DNA of 64,000 nt from Butyricicoccus pullicaecorum (GTDB lineage: Bacteria; Bacillota; Clostridia; Oscillospirales; Butyricicoccaceae), in NCBI GenBank assembly GCA_018366035.1, contig JAGZIW010000003.1:62001-126000 (forward strand), read 5' to 3'. The translations under genes and the position numbers were made by a program. The notes under the pieces are model-generated. The model did no database searches. It was not told the origin of the DNA and was given only the letters and a program-made list of their open reading frames with translations. Shown here piece after piece: positions 23,830 to 33,034 of the stretch (position 1 is the stretch's first letter; each line of letters starts with the position of its first letter).

Positions 23830-24720
23830 TTAGATATGGCAGCCCATACGGGTCAGTTCGGACTGAATGTATGCAGCATGTTCGTCTGTGACTTCTACGA
23901 GCGGGAGACGCAGACCGCCTACCTTCCAGCCAAGCTGTTCCATTGCTTTCTTGACAGGAATCGGGTTGACTTCACAAAACAGGGCGTTCATGAGTGGTAA
24001 GTATGCAAGCTGAAGCTTGGAAGCCTCTTCATAGTTGCCCTCCAGACACAGTTGGGTCAGGCGGTGTGTTTCAGTCGGTGCGACGTTCGAAAGTACAGAA
24101 ATGACACCCTTTCCTCCCATGGCCATGAGCGGAACAATCTGGTCATCATTACCGGACCAGAAATACAGGTCGTCACCGCAAAGGTGCATGGCTTCAGCCA
24201 GCAAAGAGAAGTTGCCGCTGGCTTCCTTGCTGCCATTGATGTTTGGGTGCTTAGACAGCTCCAGATAGGTTTCCGCTGTAAAGGATATGCCTGTACGGCT
24301 CGGCACATTATACAGGATAATGGGACAGTCACTGCAATCTGCAATGGCATTAAAATGTGCAATGAGTCCGCGCTGAGAGGTTTTATTGTAATATGGGGTA
24401 ACAGACAGAACTGCGTCTGCACCGGACTTTGCGGCTTCACGGGTCAGCTCGATTGCGGCTGCGGTGTCATTGGAGCCTGCACCGGCAATGAGAGGAACTC
24501 GACCAGCAACATAAGAACAGCCAAAGTCTACCACCTTAGCGTGCTCTGCCAAGGTCATGGTTGCAGATTCACCGGTTGTGCCTGCGATAATAATGGCATC
24601 TGTACCATGCGCAATCTGGTGGTCTATGATCTCCTTAAATACTTCGTAATCGACCTCTCCGGTAGATGTAAATGGTGTGACAATTGCAACGCCTGCACCA
24701 GTGAAAATAGGCTTCTTCAT
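23830..24720 (-). CDS. dapA: 4-hydroxy-tetrahydrodipicolinate synthase DapA
   Basis: DapA condenses pyruvate with aspartate semialdehyde. The 296-residue product shows TTGESATMTLAEH, YYNKTSQRGLIAHF, the tyrosine region LYNVPSRTGI and the Schiff-base lysine in INGSKEASGN. GGAGG lies 8 bases before the ATG at 24720; the ATG at 24726 is too close. It is the middle gene of the operon controlled by the lysine riboswitch, 14 bases after asd. Confidence 0.96.
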   Translation of the reverse strand: MKKPIFTGAGVAIVTPFTSTGEVDYEVFKEIIDHQIAHGTDAIIIAGTTGESATMTLAEHAKVVDFGCSYVAGRVPLIAGAGSNDTAAAIELTREAAKSGADAVLSVTPYYNKTSQRGLIAHFNAIADCSDCPIILYNVPSRTGISFTAETYLELSKHPNINGSKEASGNFSLLAEAMHLCGDDLYFWSGNDDQIVPLMAMGGKGVISVLSNVAPTETHRLTQLCLEGNYEEASKLQLAYLPLMNALFCEVNPIPVKKAMEQLGWKVGGLRLPLVEVTDEHAAYIQSELTRMGCHI

Positions 24721-24734
24721 AGTCATTCCTCCAA

Positions 24735-25814
24735 TTAGTCAATATAGCCTTCTGCGCACAAAAGTTCAGCCATCAGTACAGCACCGCCCGCTGCACCGCG
24801 TAGCGTGTTATGCGACAGGCTGACAAATTTATAATCAAAAACAGTATCTTCACGCAGACGGCCTACGGACACGCCCATGCCATTTTCCAAGTCGCGGTCG
24901 AGTTTGGTCTGCGGACGGTTATCTTCTTCAAAGTAGGTCAGGAAATGTTTGGGGGCAGAGGGCAGCGCCAGTTCCTGTGCGCGGCCGGAAAAGGCTCTCC
25001 ACTTTGCAATGATTTCCTCCTTGCTGGCTTTGTTCTTGAGTTTTACAAAAACGGCTGCCATATGCCCATCTGCAACCGGAACGCGCAGACACTGTGCAGT
25101 GATTTTGGGAGAGACTGCGGGAACGATCACGTCGCCGTCGATATGCCCCCAGACTTTCATCGGCTCCACTTCGGATTTTTCTTCCTCACCGCCAATGTAG
25201 GGAATCACATTATCAAGCATTTCCGGCCAAGTATCAAAGGTTTTTCCGGCACCGGAAATCGCCTGATAGGTACATACAGCAACATCTTCAATGCCAAGCT
25301 CCCAGATGGCGCTGAGCGCCGGCACATAGCTTTGAATGGAGCAGTTGGACTTTACCGCGATAAAACCGCGCTTTGTGCCCAGACGCTTTTTCTGCGATTG
25401 GATAATTTTTGCATGGTCTGCATTGATTTCCGGAATGATCATGGGAACATCGGGCGTCAAGCGGTTTGCACTGTTATTGGAAATGACAGGGCACTCGAGT
25501 TTTGCGTAACGCTCCTCCAGTGCTCGGATTTCGTCCTTCTTCATATCAACAGCACAGAAGATGAAATCTACTTGAGAGGCCAATGTCTCTGCGTCCTCGG
25601 TTGCGTCCAAGAGTACAAGGTTTTTCATGGACTCCGGAATGGGCTTTGTCATTTTCCAGCGACCTTCTACCGCCTCAGCATAGGTTTTCCCCCGATTGCG
25701 TCCGCTGGCTGCAAGTGCAGTGACATGAAACCATGGGTGGTTTTCCAAAAGGAGCGAAAAGCGCTGGCCAACCATGCCAGTGGCACCCACAATGCCTACT
25801 TGATATTGCTTCAT
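24735..25814 (-). CDS. asd: Aspartate-semialdehyde dehydrogenase
   Basis: Asd reduces aspartyl phosphate to aspartate semialdehyde. The 359-residue product has the NADP-binding VGIVGATGMVGQRF, the catalytic Cys in VKSNCSIQSYVPAL, and the His-containing RVPVADGHMAAVFV. The length and the SIQSY form correspond to the archaeal/fungal-like Asd class that is also frequent in Clostridia. The ATG at 25814 follows GGAGGATC; an open upstream extension of 11 codons lacks a proper site. First gene after the lysine riboswitch. Confidence 0.95.
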   Translation of the reverse strand: MKQYQVGIVGATGMVGQRFSLLLENHPWFHVTALAASGRNRGKTYAEAVEGRWKMTKPIPESMKNLVLLDATEDAETLASQVDFIFCAVDMKKDEIRALEERYAKLECPVISNNSANRLTPDVPMIIPEINADHAKIIQSQKKRLGTKRGFIAVKSNCSIQSYVPALSAIWELGIEDVAVCTYQAISGAGKTFDTWPEMLDNVIPYIGGEEEKSEVEPMKVWGHIDGDVIVPAVSPKITAQCLRVPVADGHMAAVFVKLKNKASKEEIIAKWRAFSGRAQELALPSAPKHFLTYFEEDNRPQTKLDRDLENGMGVSVGRLREDTVFDYKFVSLSHNTLRGAAGGAVLMAELLCAEGYID

Positions 25815-25865
25815 AATGACAGATCCTCCTACGTTGGTCATCACCATGAAAAGGAAACCTCAGAT

Positions 25866-25892
25866 AGAAAAAAAACCGGTTGAAAAACCGGT
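25866..25892 (-). terminator. Terminator of the lysine-riboswitch leader
   Basis: On the minus strand ACCGGTT and AACCGGT form a hairpin followed by a run of eight or more T. It is the expression platform of the riboswitch. Confidence 0.9.
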
Positions 25893-25929
25893 ATAGACTA
25901 ACTATAATGGAAAGACAGGGATGCTTTCC

Positions 25930-26118
25930 ATCAAAGATAGCGCTCCACCGGCATACAGGGTATGCAGTGACAGACAATGGGATATTTTCCACATGATCCA
26001 GGACTGCCGCACCGTAATGCTGGGCTGACCTTCGGCAGTGGTCCCTTTTTCGTGTGGTCGTTGGGGTTACGGCCCCTCACAGACGATACTGATGAACACC
26101 GCGCCTCTATCTGAAGGA
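25930..26118 (-). promoter_or_regulatory. Lysine riboswitch (L-box)
   Basis: On the minus strand the conserved elements are CAGATAGAGGCGCGG with CATCAGTA at the 5' end, then GCCGAAGG, and GGTGGAGCGCTATC at the 3' end (25949-25936). AGATAG and CTATCT close helix P1. A sigma-A promoter lies upstream and a rho-independent terminator between it and asd, so lysine should switch off asd-dapA-dapB. Most of the 406-base gap between asd and the SpoIID-like gene is this leader. Confidence 0.92.
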
Positions 26119-26136
26119 TTTTCTTTTGTTAGGTAA

Positions 26137-26165
26137 AGTATATATATGTCTTTATTCTATTGCAA
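26137..26165 (-). promoter_or_regulatory. Sigma-A promoter of asd-dapA-dapB
   Basis: On the minus strand TTGCAA (26165-26160) and TATACT (26142-26137) have a 17-base spacer, about 20 bases upstream of the riboswitch. Confidence 0.8.
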
Positions 26166-26220
26166 GGGATACCGTTTGTCAAGATAGGATATGATGAAAA
26201 AATAAAGGAGAGGAGATTCT

Positions 26221-27576
26221 GTGAAACGACATTTTTTTACCGCTGCACTCACACTTTCTCTGCTTGCCCTGCCGCACATATCTGCGCAGGCGGCAGATGA
26301 CCGCGTTCGCGTGGGACTCGCCTATGGGAGTACGGCGCTTTCTGCGGCACAGCTGCAAAATACAGAGGGTTATGACCTCGGAACGATTGGGGCAAATGGA
26401 TTTTCAGCGGCAAAGCATGTATCAAACACCAAGCTTACCGTTGTGCCATCGGGCAGCGGGCTGACTGTTAAGGATACAGAGACGGGGGCAGTGCTGTATG
26501 AAACCAATGTGCCAATGCTTGCCATTTCTCCGTCTGGTGACCTTGCGTGGTTTCAAAAGTACCAATACCGAGGAGATTTCATGTATCAGGCGGCAAATGG
26601 GAAGGTGACAGTGGTCAATGATGTGGCACTGGAGGACTATATCAAGGGTGTTGTACCTTATGAAATGTCTCCAAGCTGGCATAAGGAAGCACTCAAAGCA
26701 CAGGCGGTCTGTGCGCGCTCCTATGTAGATGGGCAAAAGGGGCGTCATAAAAGCAGCGGATTCGATGTGTGCAATACGACGCACTGTCAGGTATATCATG
26801 GCATTGGACGCGCAACTGCGAATTCCAATGCGGCAGTAGAGGAAACCCGTGGGCAATATCTCTATGAAAAGGATAAAAGAGTGGTTGGATATTTTTTCTC
26901 CTCCGATGGCGGCGCGACCGAATCGGCCGTCAATGTCTGGGGTGGAAATTATGCGTATTTGACCGGCAAAAAAGACCCTTATGAAAAAACGGAAAGTATT
27001 TCCAATGGCGTGTGGAGTAAGACGCTGACAGCGGCGGAAATTCGAAATAAGCTGACTGCTTCCGGACGCAGCATAGGGGAGATACAGTCTGTGCAGGTTA
27101 CAAAACGCACCGAAATGGGTAATGTCAATGCACTTACAATTATAGATACGAGCGGCAAGGCGGTTACTCTGACCAAGGAAGCCTGCCGCACGGTACTGGG
27201 GCTTAACAGTATTCGTTATACCGTAGGCGGACAAGGCTCTCTGGAAGGGACACAGACGAATACGATAGCTGTCAATGACAAGCCTGTGCAGGACGGTGGT
27301 TTCCATACCATACAGGGAGACGGCACAAAAGCGAACATAGGTTCTGTGCATGGAAAAACGGCACTTACAGCAGCTGGAAAGGAAACACTGACGGTTGCAG
27401 CACAGCCAACAGCTGACAGTGATCCTGTCGTGACCGGAAAAAGTTATACGTTTTCCGGCCGCGGCTGGGGACATCATGTTGGTATGAGCCAGTATGGTGC
27501 AAAGGCCATGGCAGAACAGGGAATGAACTATCAACAGATTTTACAGTTTTACTATACGGGCGTAACCGTGAAGTGA
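26221..27576 (+). CDS. SpoIID/LytB domain protein, secreted
   Basis: SpoIID-type proteins are lytic transglycosylases that cleave denuded glycan during engulfment. The 451-residue product starts at GTG 26221 after AAAGGAGAGGAG and has a signal peptide (residues 1-25, ending near SAQAAD). The SpoIID core includes LEDYIKGVVPYEMSPSWH with the catalytic-type Glu near residue 148, KAQAVCARSYV, GYFFSSDGGATESAVNVWGG and the C-terminal GRGWGHHVGMSQYGAKAMAE. It is longer than SpoIID itself, so it could be a paralogue of the LytB type. queA and tgt follow on the same strand. Confidence 0.88.
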   Translation: MKRHFFTAALTLSLLALPHISAQAADDRVRVGLAYGSTALSAAQLQNTEGYDLGTIGANGFSAAKHVSNTKLTVVPSGSGLTVKDTETGAVLYETNVPMLAISPSGDLAWFQKYQYRGDFMYQAANGKVTVVNDVALEDYIKGVVPYEMSPSWHKEALKAQAVCARSYVDGQKGRHKSSGFDVCNTTHCQVYHGIGRATANSNAAVEETRGQYLYEKDKRVVGYFFSSDGGATESAVNVWGGNYAYLTGKKDPYEKTESISNGVWSKTLTAAEIRNKLTASGRSIGEIQSVQVTKRTEMGNVNALTIIDTSGKAVTLTKEACRTVLGLNSIRYTVGGQGSLEGTQTNTIAVNDKPVQDGGFHTIQGDGTKANIGSVHGKTALTAAGKETLTVAAQPTADSDPVVTGKSYTFSGRGWGHHVGMSQYGAKAMAEQGMNYQQILQFYYTGVTVK

Positions 27577-27628
27577 TACCAAAATATATAAAGGGAGGAC
27601 GCTGGATATTCCATATTTGGCAGAGAAC

Positions 27629-28657
27629 ATGAAAAAAAGTGATTTTTATTTTGATTTACCGGAACGCTTGATTGCGCAGTATCCTATGGAGCAGCGTGAC
27701 CAATCACGTATGCTTGTGATGGACCGCACAACAGGGGCCTTGTCCCATCGCCATTTTCACGATTTGCTGGATTACTTAAAGCCCGGGGATTGTCTTGTGA
27801 TGAACAATTCCCGTGTGATCCCCGCGCGTCTTATGGGACAGGCTGAAGGGCGTACAACGCCAATTGAGGTTGTGCTGCTTACAGATCATGGGGACGGTGT
27901 GTGGGAGTGCTTGACCCGTCCCGGCAAGAAAACAAGAGAGGGAGTCAAGCTGTCCTTTGGCGACGGATTGCTGACAGGTGTGGTAGAGTCTGTCAATCCG
28001 GCAGATGGCAACCGTATGATTCGTTTTCAATACGAGGGCGTATTCTTAGAGCTGTTGGATAAACTTGGCACTATGCCGCTGCCTCCTTACATTAAGAAAA
28101 AGCTGGACGATCCGGAGCGCTATCAGACGGTATATTCCAAAACGCCCGGTTCGGCGGCAGCCCCAACAGCAGGCTTGCATTTCACACCGGAACTGCTGGA
28201 ACAGATTCGACAAAAGGGGGTCAAGACTGCATTTGTAACACTGCATGTGGGATTGGGTACCTTCCGTCCGGTCAAGGAGGAGGAAATCACAGACCATATC
28301 ATGCACGCGGAGTTTTATACAATGGACGAACAGACCGCAGCTATGATAAATGAAACCCGCGCGGCAGGCCATGACGTATTTGCGGTTGGCACAACTGCAT
28401 GCCGTACATTGGAAACCATTGCAGAGCCTGACGGTACGGTTTCGGCGAAGTCCGGCTGGACGGATATTTTTATCTACCCAAGCTATACTTTTAAGTGCGT
28501 AGACCATCTAATCACCAATTTCCATTTGCCGGAAAGTACACTCATGATGCTGATTTCTGCATTTGCCGGACGCGAGCGGGTGCTGGATATGTATAAGACT
28601 GCGGTTGAAAATGAATATCGCTTTTTTTCCTTTGGAGACAGCACACTATTTTTGTAA
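27629..28657 (+). CDS. queA: tRNA preQ1(34) S-adenosylmethionine ribosyltransferase-isomerase QueA
   Basis: QueA transfers and isomerises the ribose of S-adenosylmethionine to preQ1 in tRNA. The 342-residue product shows MKKSDFYFDLPERLIAQYP, VMNNSRVIPARLMG, GSAAAPTAGLHFTPELL and the C-terminal FHLPESTLMMLISAFAGRE. I chose ATG 27629 because homologues start there; the nearest good ribosome site (GGGAGG at 27593-27598) is far upstream, and TTG 27617 is the alternative. The next gene, tgt, acts in the same pathway and follows after 25 bases. Confidence 0.95.
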   Translation: MKKSDFYFDLPERLIAQYPMEQRDQSRMLVMDRTTGALSHRHFHDLLDYLKPGDCLVMNNSRVIPARLMGQAEGRTTPIEVVLLTDHGDGVWECLTRPGKKTREGVKLSFGDGLLTGVVESVNPADGNRMIRFQYEGVFLELLDKLGTMPLPPYIKKKLDDPERYQTVYSKTPGSAAAPTAGLHFTPELLEQIRQKGVKTAFVTLHVGLGTFRPVKEEEITDHIMHAEFYTMDEQTAAMINETRAAGHDVFAVGTTACRTLETIAEPDGTVSAKSGWTDIFIYPSYTFKCVDHLITNFHLPESTLMMLISAFAGRERVLDMYKTAVENEYRFFSFGDSTLFL

Positions 28658-28682
28658 ATATCAGATATAGAAAGGAATAATT

Positions 28683-29825
28683 ATGGAAGTAGGTACATTT
28701 GAACTCAAGAAAACAGAGGGGCTTGCTCGACGTGGTGCATTTATGACAGCTCACGGTCTGGTGCAGACTCCTGTGTTTATGAATGTCGGTACAGCAGGTG
28801 CGATTAAGGGCGCGGTAGATGCTTTTGATTTGAAGGAGTTGGGCTGTCAGGTGGAGTTGTCCAATACTTATCATCTGCATGTGAGACCGGGCGATGCAAT
28901 TGTAAAGCAGATGGGCGGACTGCATAAGTTTATGTGCTGGGACGGTCCGATGCTGACAGACAGCGGCGGATTTCAGGTATTTTCGCTTTCCTCCCTGCGT
29001 AAAATCCGTGAGGAGGGGGTTACATTCAATTCTCACGTAGATGGACGCAAGATTTTTATGGGTCCGGAGGAGAGTATGCGAATCCAGTCCAATTTAGGTT
29101 CGGATATCGCAATGGCATTTGATGAATGTATAGAGAATCCAGCCCCTTGGGATTATGTGAAAGCGTCCTGTGACCGTACAGTGCGCTGGCTGGTGCGCTG
29201 CAAAAATGAGCTTGACCGTTTGAATACGCTGCCGGATACCGTCAATCCCAAGCAGATCCTGTTCGGAATCAATCAGGGCGGTACTTACGATGACTTACGT
29301 GTGGCACACATGGAAGAAATTGCAAAGCTCGATTTGGCAGGCTATGCGATTGGCGGTTTGGCAGTTGGAGAGAGTACAGAGGTGATGTACCACATTTTAG
29401 ATGTGGTGCTGCCCCATGCACCTGCGAACAAGCCGCGTTATCTTATGGGCGTCGGCACGCCGTCTAATATTATCGAAGGGGTTGCGCGCGGCATTGATTT
29501 CTTTGACTGTGTGATGCCGACTCGCAATGCCCGTCATGGACATCTCTTTACTTGGAATGGTATTATGAATATTCACAATGCCAAGTATCAGACTGATGAT
29601 CGCCCTATTGAGGAGGGTTGTCAGTGTCCCACTTGCCGACGCTTTTCCCGTGCCTACGTGCGGCATTTGCTCAAGGCAGGGGAAATGCTGTCTCAGCGGC
29701 TCTTGGTACAGCATAATCTGTGGTTCTATAATCAGCTGGCTGCAAAGATTCGTGAAGCTTTAGATGAGGGCACATTCGCGCAGTTCCGTGAGACGTACAG
29801 CGAAAGGCTGGCAAAGAGAATATAA
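28683..29825 (+). CDS. tgt: tRNA-guanine transglycosylase
   Basis: Tgt exchanges guanine 34 for preQ1 in GUN-anticodon tRNAs. The 380-residue product has the first catalytic Asp region LTDSGGFQVFSL, the nucleophile region DCVMPTRNARHG, and the zinc site CQCPTCRRFSRAYVRHL with a later His (VQHN). AAAGGAAT precedes ATG 28683. It is paired with queA. A terminator follows at 29842. Confidence 0.97.
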   Translation: MEVGTFELKKTEGLARRGAFMTAHGLVQTPVFMNVGTAGAIKGAVDAFDLKELGCQVELSNTYHLHVRPGDAIVKQMGGLHKFMCWDGPMLTDSGGFQVFSLSSLRKIREEGVTFNSHVDGRKIFMGPEESMRIQSNLGSDIAMAFDECIENPAPWDYVKASCDRTVRWLVRCKNELDRLNTLPDTVNPKQILFGINQGGTYDDLRVAHMEEIAKLDLAGYAIGGLAVGESTEVMYHILDVVLPHAPANKPRYLMGVGTPSNIIEGVARGIDFFDCVMPTRNARHGHLFTWNGIMNIHNAKYQTDDRPIEEGCQCPTCRRFSRAYVRHLLKAGEMLSQRLLVQHNLWFYNQLAAKIREALDEGTFAQFRETYSERLAKRI

Positions 29826-29841
29826 GATTTTTCGACATGCT

Positions 29842-29870
29842 AAGAGGGGGAATCCCCCTCTTTTCTTTTT
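29842..29870 (+). terminator. Intrinsic terminator after tgt
   Basis: AGAGGGGG and CCCCCTCT form a stem around AAT, followed by TTTCTTTTT. Confidence 0.88.
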
Positions 29871-29929
29871 GTTCTTTTTTTAGCAGCTGTTCCATACATT
29901 GAGAACGAGATGAATAGGGAGGCGTGTCC

Positions 29930-31477
29930 ATGCGGAAGTATGATAATTTTATGAATCGGCTGCTGCTTTTGTGCTTTTCCAATATCGGTTTGCAGCTTTT
30001 GGGATTTGTTTATCGCATTTTTTTGAGCCGATTTGCGGGCGCAGAGGGATTGGGTGTTTATCGGCTGGCATACTCTGCTTATGTGGTCATTCATGCCGCT
30101 GCGCTTTCCGGTGTCACAATGGCATGTACCCGCTTGTCTGCTGAGTGGAGTGCGCAGGGAAAAAGTGGTGCGGTCAGGTTTTTGGTACGCCGAGCTTTTC
30201 GCACATTTTTTTGTTTCTTTCTCTGTGCAGCCTCTATATTGACTCTGTTCCGTGATTGGATTGGAACCAATATCCTTGGAGACCATCGCACAGTTGCAGC
30301 CATACCAATTATGCTTGTTTGTATTGCGCTTACAGGTATTGAGAATGTACTCAAATCTACAATGGTGGGACTGAACCGTGTAGATAATGCAGCGGTCAGC
30401 GAGTTGACCGAACAGCTTGTCCGTATTGGAGCGACCATTTTGCTTTTGTCCTTTGAACAGACACAGGATCTCGGACGCATTGCGGTTTTGATTTTTCTTG
30501 GAATGTCACTGAGCGAGTGTGTGAGTGCGTTTATGATGGTACAGATGTATCGTAAGATGCACTTGCCTAAGGCTTGTCAGCCACCTTCTGGAGCAGACCC
30601 GTTTTGGAAAATTGTACTGCCAGTCTCCTTTTCGGCGCTTTTGGCAAATGGAATTGCTTCTGCGGGTGCAGTAATTTTGCCGTCTCGTTTGGTCGCTTCC
30701 GGACTTTCTCGCACGGACGCAGTTGCTGAGCTTGGCATTGTATCAGGTATTGCATCACCAATCATGCTTCTCCCCATTGCACTCTTATCCTCACTCTGTA
30801 CTGTGGCAATGCCTCAGGCAAGTCGATATGCTTCGGGACATGATAAAAGGCTCTTACAGCATTTTACCTCGCAGAGCCTATTTGCAACTGGGATCGTAGG
30901 GATCCCTGCAACGGCACTGCTATTGCCGCTGGCACCGGTGATTGCACGGCTGTTTTTCTATCGTGCGGTTCCAGTCGGCTATTTTTGGCTGATTGGGATT
31001 TCTGCGATTATATGTTACTATCAGATGATAACTGCCTGTTTGCTCAATGGCATTGGAAAGCAGCAGTTCGCTGTTGTCACAGCGCTTTCCGGCGAAATCT
31101 TACAGCTTGTTTTGGTCTATATCCTTGCAGGAAATCCTCAATTTCGCGTATACGGATTTTTGATTGCAGAATGTATTGCACCCTTGTGGGTGGCACTTTG
31201 CAATCTGGGAGAACTGGTGCATTGTGGAGCGCTTGCTGTTTGCTTGAGACGGTTTGTTGGTGCACCAATGCTTTGCGGTTTTGCCGTATTTCTCTGGACA
31301 CGCGTCTTTTATACATTCTTTGTTGGGTGGCTTGGAAGTCAGTGGCCGGCACTTGTCTGTGCGGCAATGAGTGCGGGGCTGCTCTATCTTTGCTTGTTGC
31401 GCTTGTTCGATATTAAGATTGAGAGATATCTGTCTGTACAAAATCATATGCGGCATGACTTTATGCTGTTCTATTAG
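29930..31477 (+). CDS. SpoVB/MATE-like polysaccharide flippase
   Basis: The 515-residue protein has about twelve to fourteen hydrophobic segments and the pattern of the polysaccharide transport (MOP) superfamily to which SpoVB, YkvU and MurJ belong. The N-terminus (LQLLGFVYRIFLSRFAGAEG, then LGVYRLAYSAYVVIHAAALSG) is typical of SpoVB. These proteins move lipid-linked glycan precursors across the membrane; SpoVB is needed for spore cortex. GGGAGG precedes ATG 29930; GTG 29924 overlaps it poorly. Substrate is inferred only from the family. Confidence 0.85.
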   Translation: MRKYDNFMNRLLLLCFSNIGLQLLGFVYRIFLSRFAGAEGLGVYRLAYSAYVVIHAAALSGVTMACTRLSAEWSAQGKSGAVRFLVRRAFRTFFCFFLCAASILTLFRDWIGTNILGDHRTVAAIPIMLVCIALTGIENVLKSTMVGLNRVDNAAVSELTEQLVRIGATILLLSFEQTQDLGRIAVLIFLGMSLSECVSAFMMVQMYRKMHLPKACQPPSGADPFWKIVLPVSFSALLANGIASAGAVILPSRLVASGLSRTDAVAELGIVSGIASPIMLLPIALLSSLCTVAMPQASRYASGHDKRLLQHFTSQSLFATGIVGIPATALLLPLAPVIARLFFYRAVPVGYFWLIGISAIICYYQMITACLLNGIGKQQFAVVTALSGEILQLVLVYILAGNPQFRVYGFLIAECIAPLWVALCNLGELVHCGALAVCLRRFVGAPMLCGFAVFLWTRVFYTFFVGWLGSQWPALVCAAMSAGLLYLCLLRLFDIKIERYLSVQNHMRHDFMLFY

Positions 31478-31485
31478 CAAATGCC

Positions 31486-31514
31486 TTGACTTTATAGACG
31501 GCGCACGGTATCAT
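31486..31514 (+). promoter_or_regulatory. Sigma-A promoter of the THUMP methyltransferase gene
   Basis: TTGACT (31486-31491) and TATCAT (31509-31514) are separated by 17 bases. The transcript would include the hairpin at 31527-31555. Confidence 0.72.
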
Positions 31515-31526
31515 AAAAAAGAAGTT

Positions 31527-31555
31527 GGCTCTTGTCTGGTGACCGGACAGGAGCC
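31527..31555 (+). terminator. Strong leader hairpin, possible attenuator or terminator
   Basis: GGCTCTTGTCTGG and CCGGACAGGAGCC form 13 consecutive pairs (two G-T) around a TGA loop, followed by TTTATTG. It lies downstream of a promoter and 31 bases before the next start codon. It may end the flippase transcript or attenuate the next gene. Confidence 0.55.
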
Positions 31556-31586
31556 TTTATTGCAGCGATAAGACCGAGGTGGATAT

Positions 31587-32873
31587 ATGAATTTAGAATT
31601 TTGCTGTCCGACATTGTTCGGACTGGAGGGTATTGTTGCCGATGAACTGCGTTTTGGCGGCAAGCTGACCGACGTGCGCGCGGAAAATGGACGAGTGCTG
31701 TTTACAGGAAATGAACAGACTCTGATTTGGGCAAATATGCATTTGCGCTGTGCCGAGCGGGTGCTGATTCGGTTGGCATCTTTTCCGGCAGACTGCTTTG
31801 ATGCGCTTTTTGAGGGGACAAAGGCAATCCCGTGGGAGGCATTTCTGCCTGTCCATGCTGCATTTCCGGTAAAGGGATATTCGCTGGACTCCAAGCTGTT
31901 TAGTGTGCCAGACTGTCAGAAGATTATCAAGAAAGCCATTGTGGATCGGCTCGGTGCACACTATGGCATCAGCTGGTTTGCGGAAGATGGGGAGCGCTAT
32001 CAGATTCAGTTTTCAATTATGCGCGATGAGGTAGAAATCTTTCTGGATACTTCGGGCGCAGGGCTGCATAAACGCGGCTACCGTGCCAATGCCAATGCAG
32101 CCCCCTTGCGTGAAACGCTGGCGGCAGCGATGGTAAAGCTGGCACGCTGGCGCGGCAGAGATGCTCTCATTGACCCATTTTGCGGGTCGGGTACCATTCC
32201 CATCGAGGCTGCTATGATTGCGCTCAACCGAGCGCCGGGACTGATGCGTACCTACGATGCGGAAAAATGGGATTGGATTCAACAGGCAGAATGGAAAGAC
32301 GCAAGGGAGCAGGCGATTGCCGCGGTACGCACAGGCGTGGAACTGGATATTCTGGCAAGTGATATCGATCATGCATCGGTGTCGCTTGCGCGTGACAATG
32401 CGGGAAAAGCCGGTGTAGAGAGGTTTATCCGATTTGAAACGGCAGATGCAACGATTAGAAGCTATCCGGAAAGCGGAGTTTTATTTGCAAATCCACCCTA
32501 TGGAGAGCGTTTGCTTGACCATGAGCATGCGCAAAAGCTTTATCGCGATATGGGCAGAGCTGTTGGCAAGCGTGAACTGCGTCAATATTACCTCACTTCT
32601 GATTCGGAGTTCGAGAGATTTTTTGGATATCAGGCGGATAAGCGCCGTAAATTGTATAACGGTATGATCCGCTGTGATCTTTATATGTATTTTAAGATAT
32701 CTCGTCGGGAAATCGAGAGAGGGCACAAGAAGGCGCCGGAGCACAGAGCAGCAAAGCCGGCGCGTGCCCAAGAAAGGCGCACGGAACAGCCATATAAGAC
32801 GAAAGCAGGTCGCCCACAGCGAACTGTTAGCAGAGGGGACAAGAAAGCGCCAAACACCTCACAAACAAGGTAA
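31587..32873 (+). CDS. THUMP-domain class I SAM-dependent RNA methyltransferase (RlmL-like)
   Basis: The 428-residue protein has an N-terminal ferredoxin-like/THUMP part and a Rossmann methyltransferase with DPFCGSGTIPIEAAMIALNR near residue 195 and the N6-methylation motif NPPYGERL near residue 304. It corresponds to the methylase half of RlmL (m2G2445 of 23S rRNA); the fused RlmK half is absent, as usual in Firmicutes. The last 55 residues are a basic, Lys/Arg/Pro-rich tail that may bind RNA. Start at ATG 31587 after GAGGTGG. Confidence 0.88.
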   Translation: MNLEFCCPTLFGLEGIVADELRFGGKLTDVRAENGRVLFTGNEQTLIWANMHLRCAERVLIRLASFPADCFDALFEGTKAIPWEAFLPVHAAFPVKGYSLDSKLFSVPDCQKIIKKAIVDRLGAHYGISWFAEDGERYQIQFSIMRDEVEIFLDTSGAGLHKRGYRANANAAPLRETLAAAMVKLARWRGRDALIDPFCGSGTIPIEAAMIALNRAPGLMRTYDAEKWDWIQQAEWKDAREQAIAAVRTGVELDILASDIDHASVSLARDNAGKAGVERFIRFETADATIRSYPESGVLFANPPYGERLLDHEHAQKLYRDMGRAVGKRELRQYYLTSDSEFERFFGYQADKRRKLYNGMIRCDLYMYFKISRREIERGHKKAPEHRAAKPARAQERRTEQPYKTKAGRPQRTVSRGDKKAPNTSQTR

Positions 32874-32927
32874 AACCGGTTGTTACAAATTTTTCAAAAA
32901 TTTTTGTAAGTTTCTTCGAAAAAGCAC

Positions 32928-32956
32928 TTGCGTTTCCAGAATAGTTGATGTATCAT
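32928..32956 (+). promoter_or_regulatory. Sigma-A promoter of groESL
   Basis: TTGCGT (32928-32933) and TATCAT (32951-32956) are spaced by 17 bases, and the CIRCE operator starts 12 bases after the -10 box. Confidence 0.82.
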
Positions 32957-32967
32957 AATAACCGAGG

Positions 32968-32994
32968 TTAGCACTCATACACTTCGAGTGCTAA
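32968..32994 (+). promoter_or_regulatory. CIRCE operator (HrcA binding site)
   Basis: TTAGCACTC and GAGTGCTAA are perfect inverted repeats separated by 9 bases, exactly the CIRCE consensus. It overlaps the expected transcription start, so HrcA should repress groES-groEL until heat stress. Confidence 0.97.
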
Positions 32995-33034
32995 ACTGTG
33001 AAATGGTATTCTAATCTTTTAGGAGGAATAGATT

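Noticed and set aside
24810..25883. 357-codon open frame antisense to asd
   Set aside because: Complement of a conserved gene, no protein pattern; runs into the lysine leader.
26422..27534. 370-codon open frame antisense to the SpoIID-like gene
   Set aside because: Shadow of a conserved gene with Cys/His/Arg-rich content typical of antisense frames.
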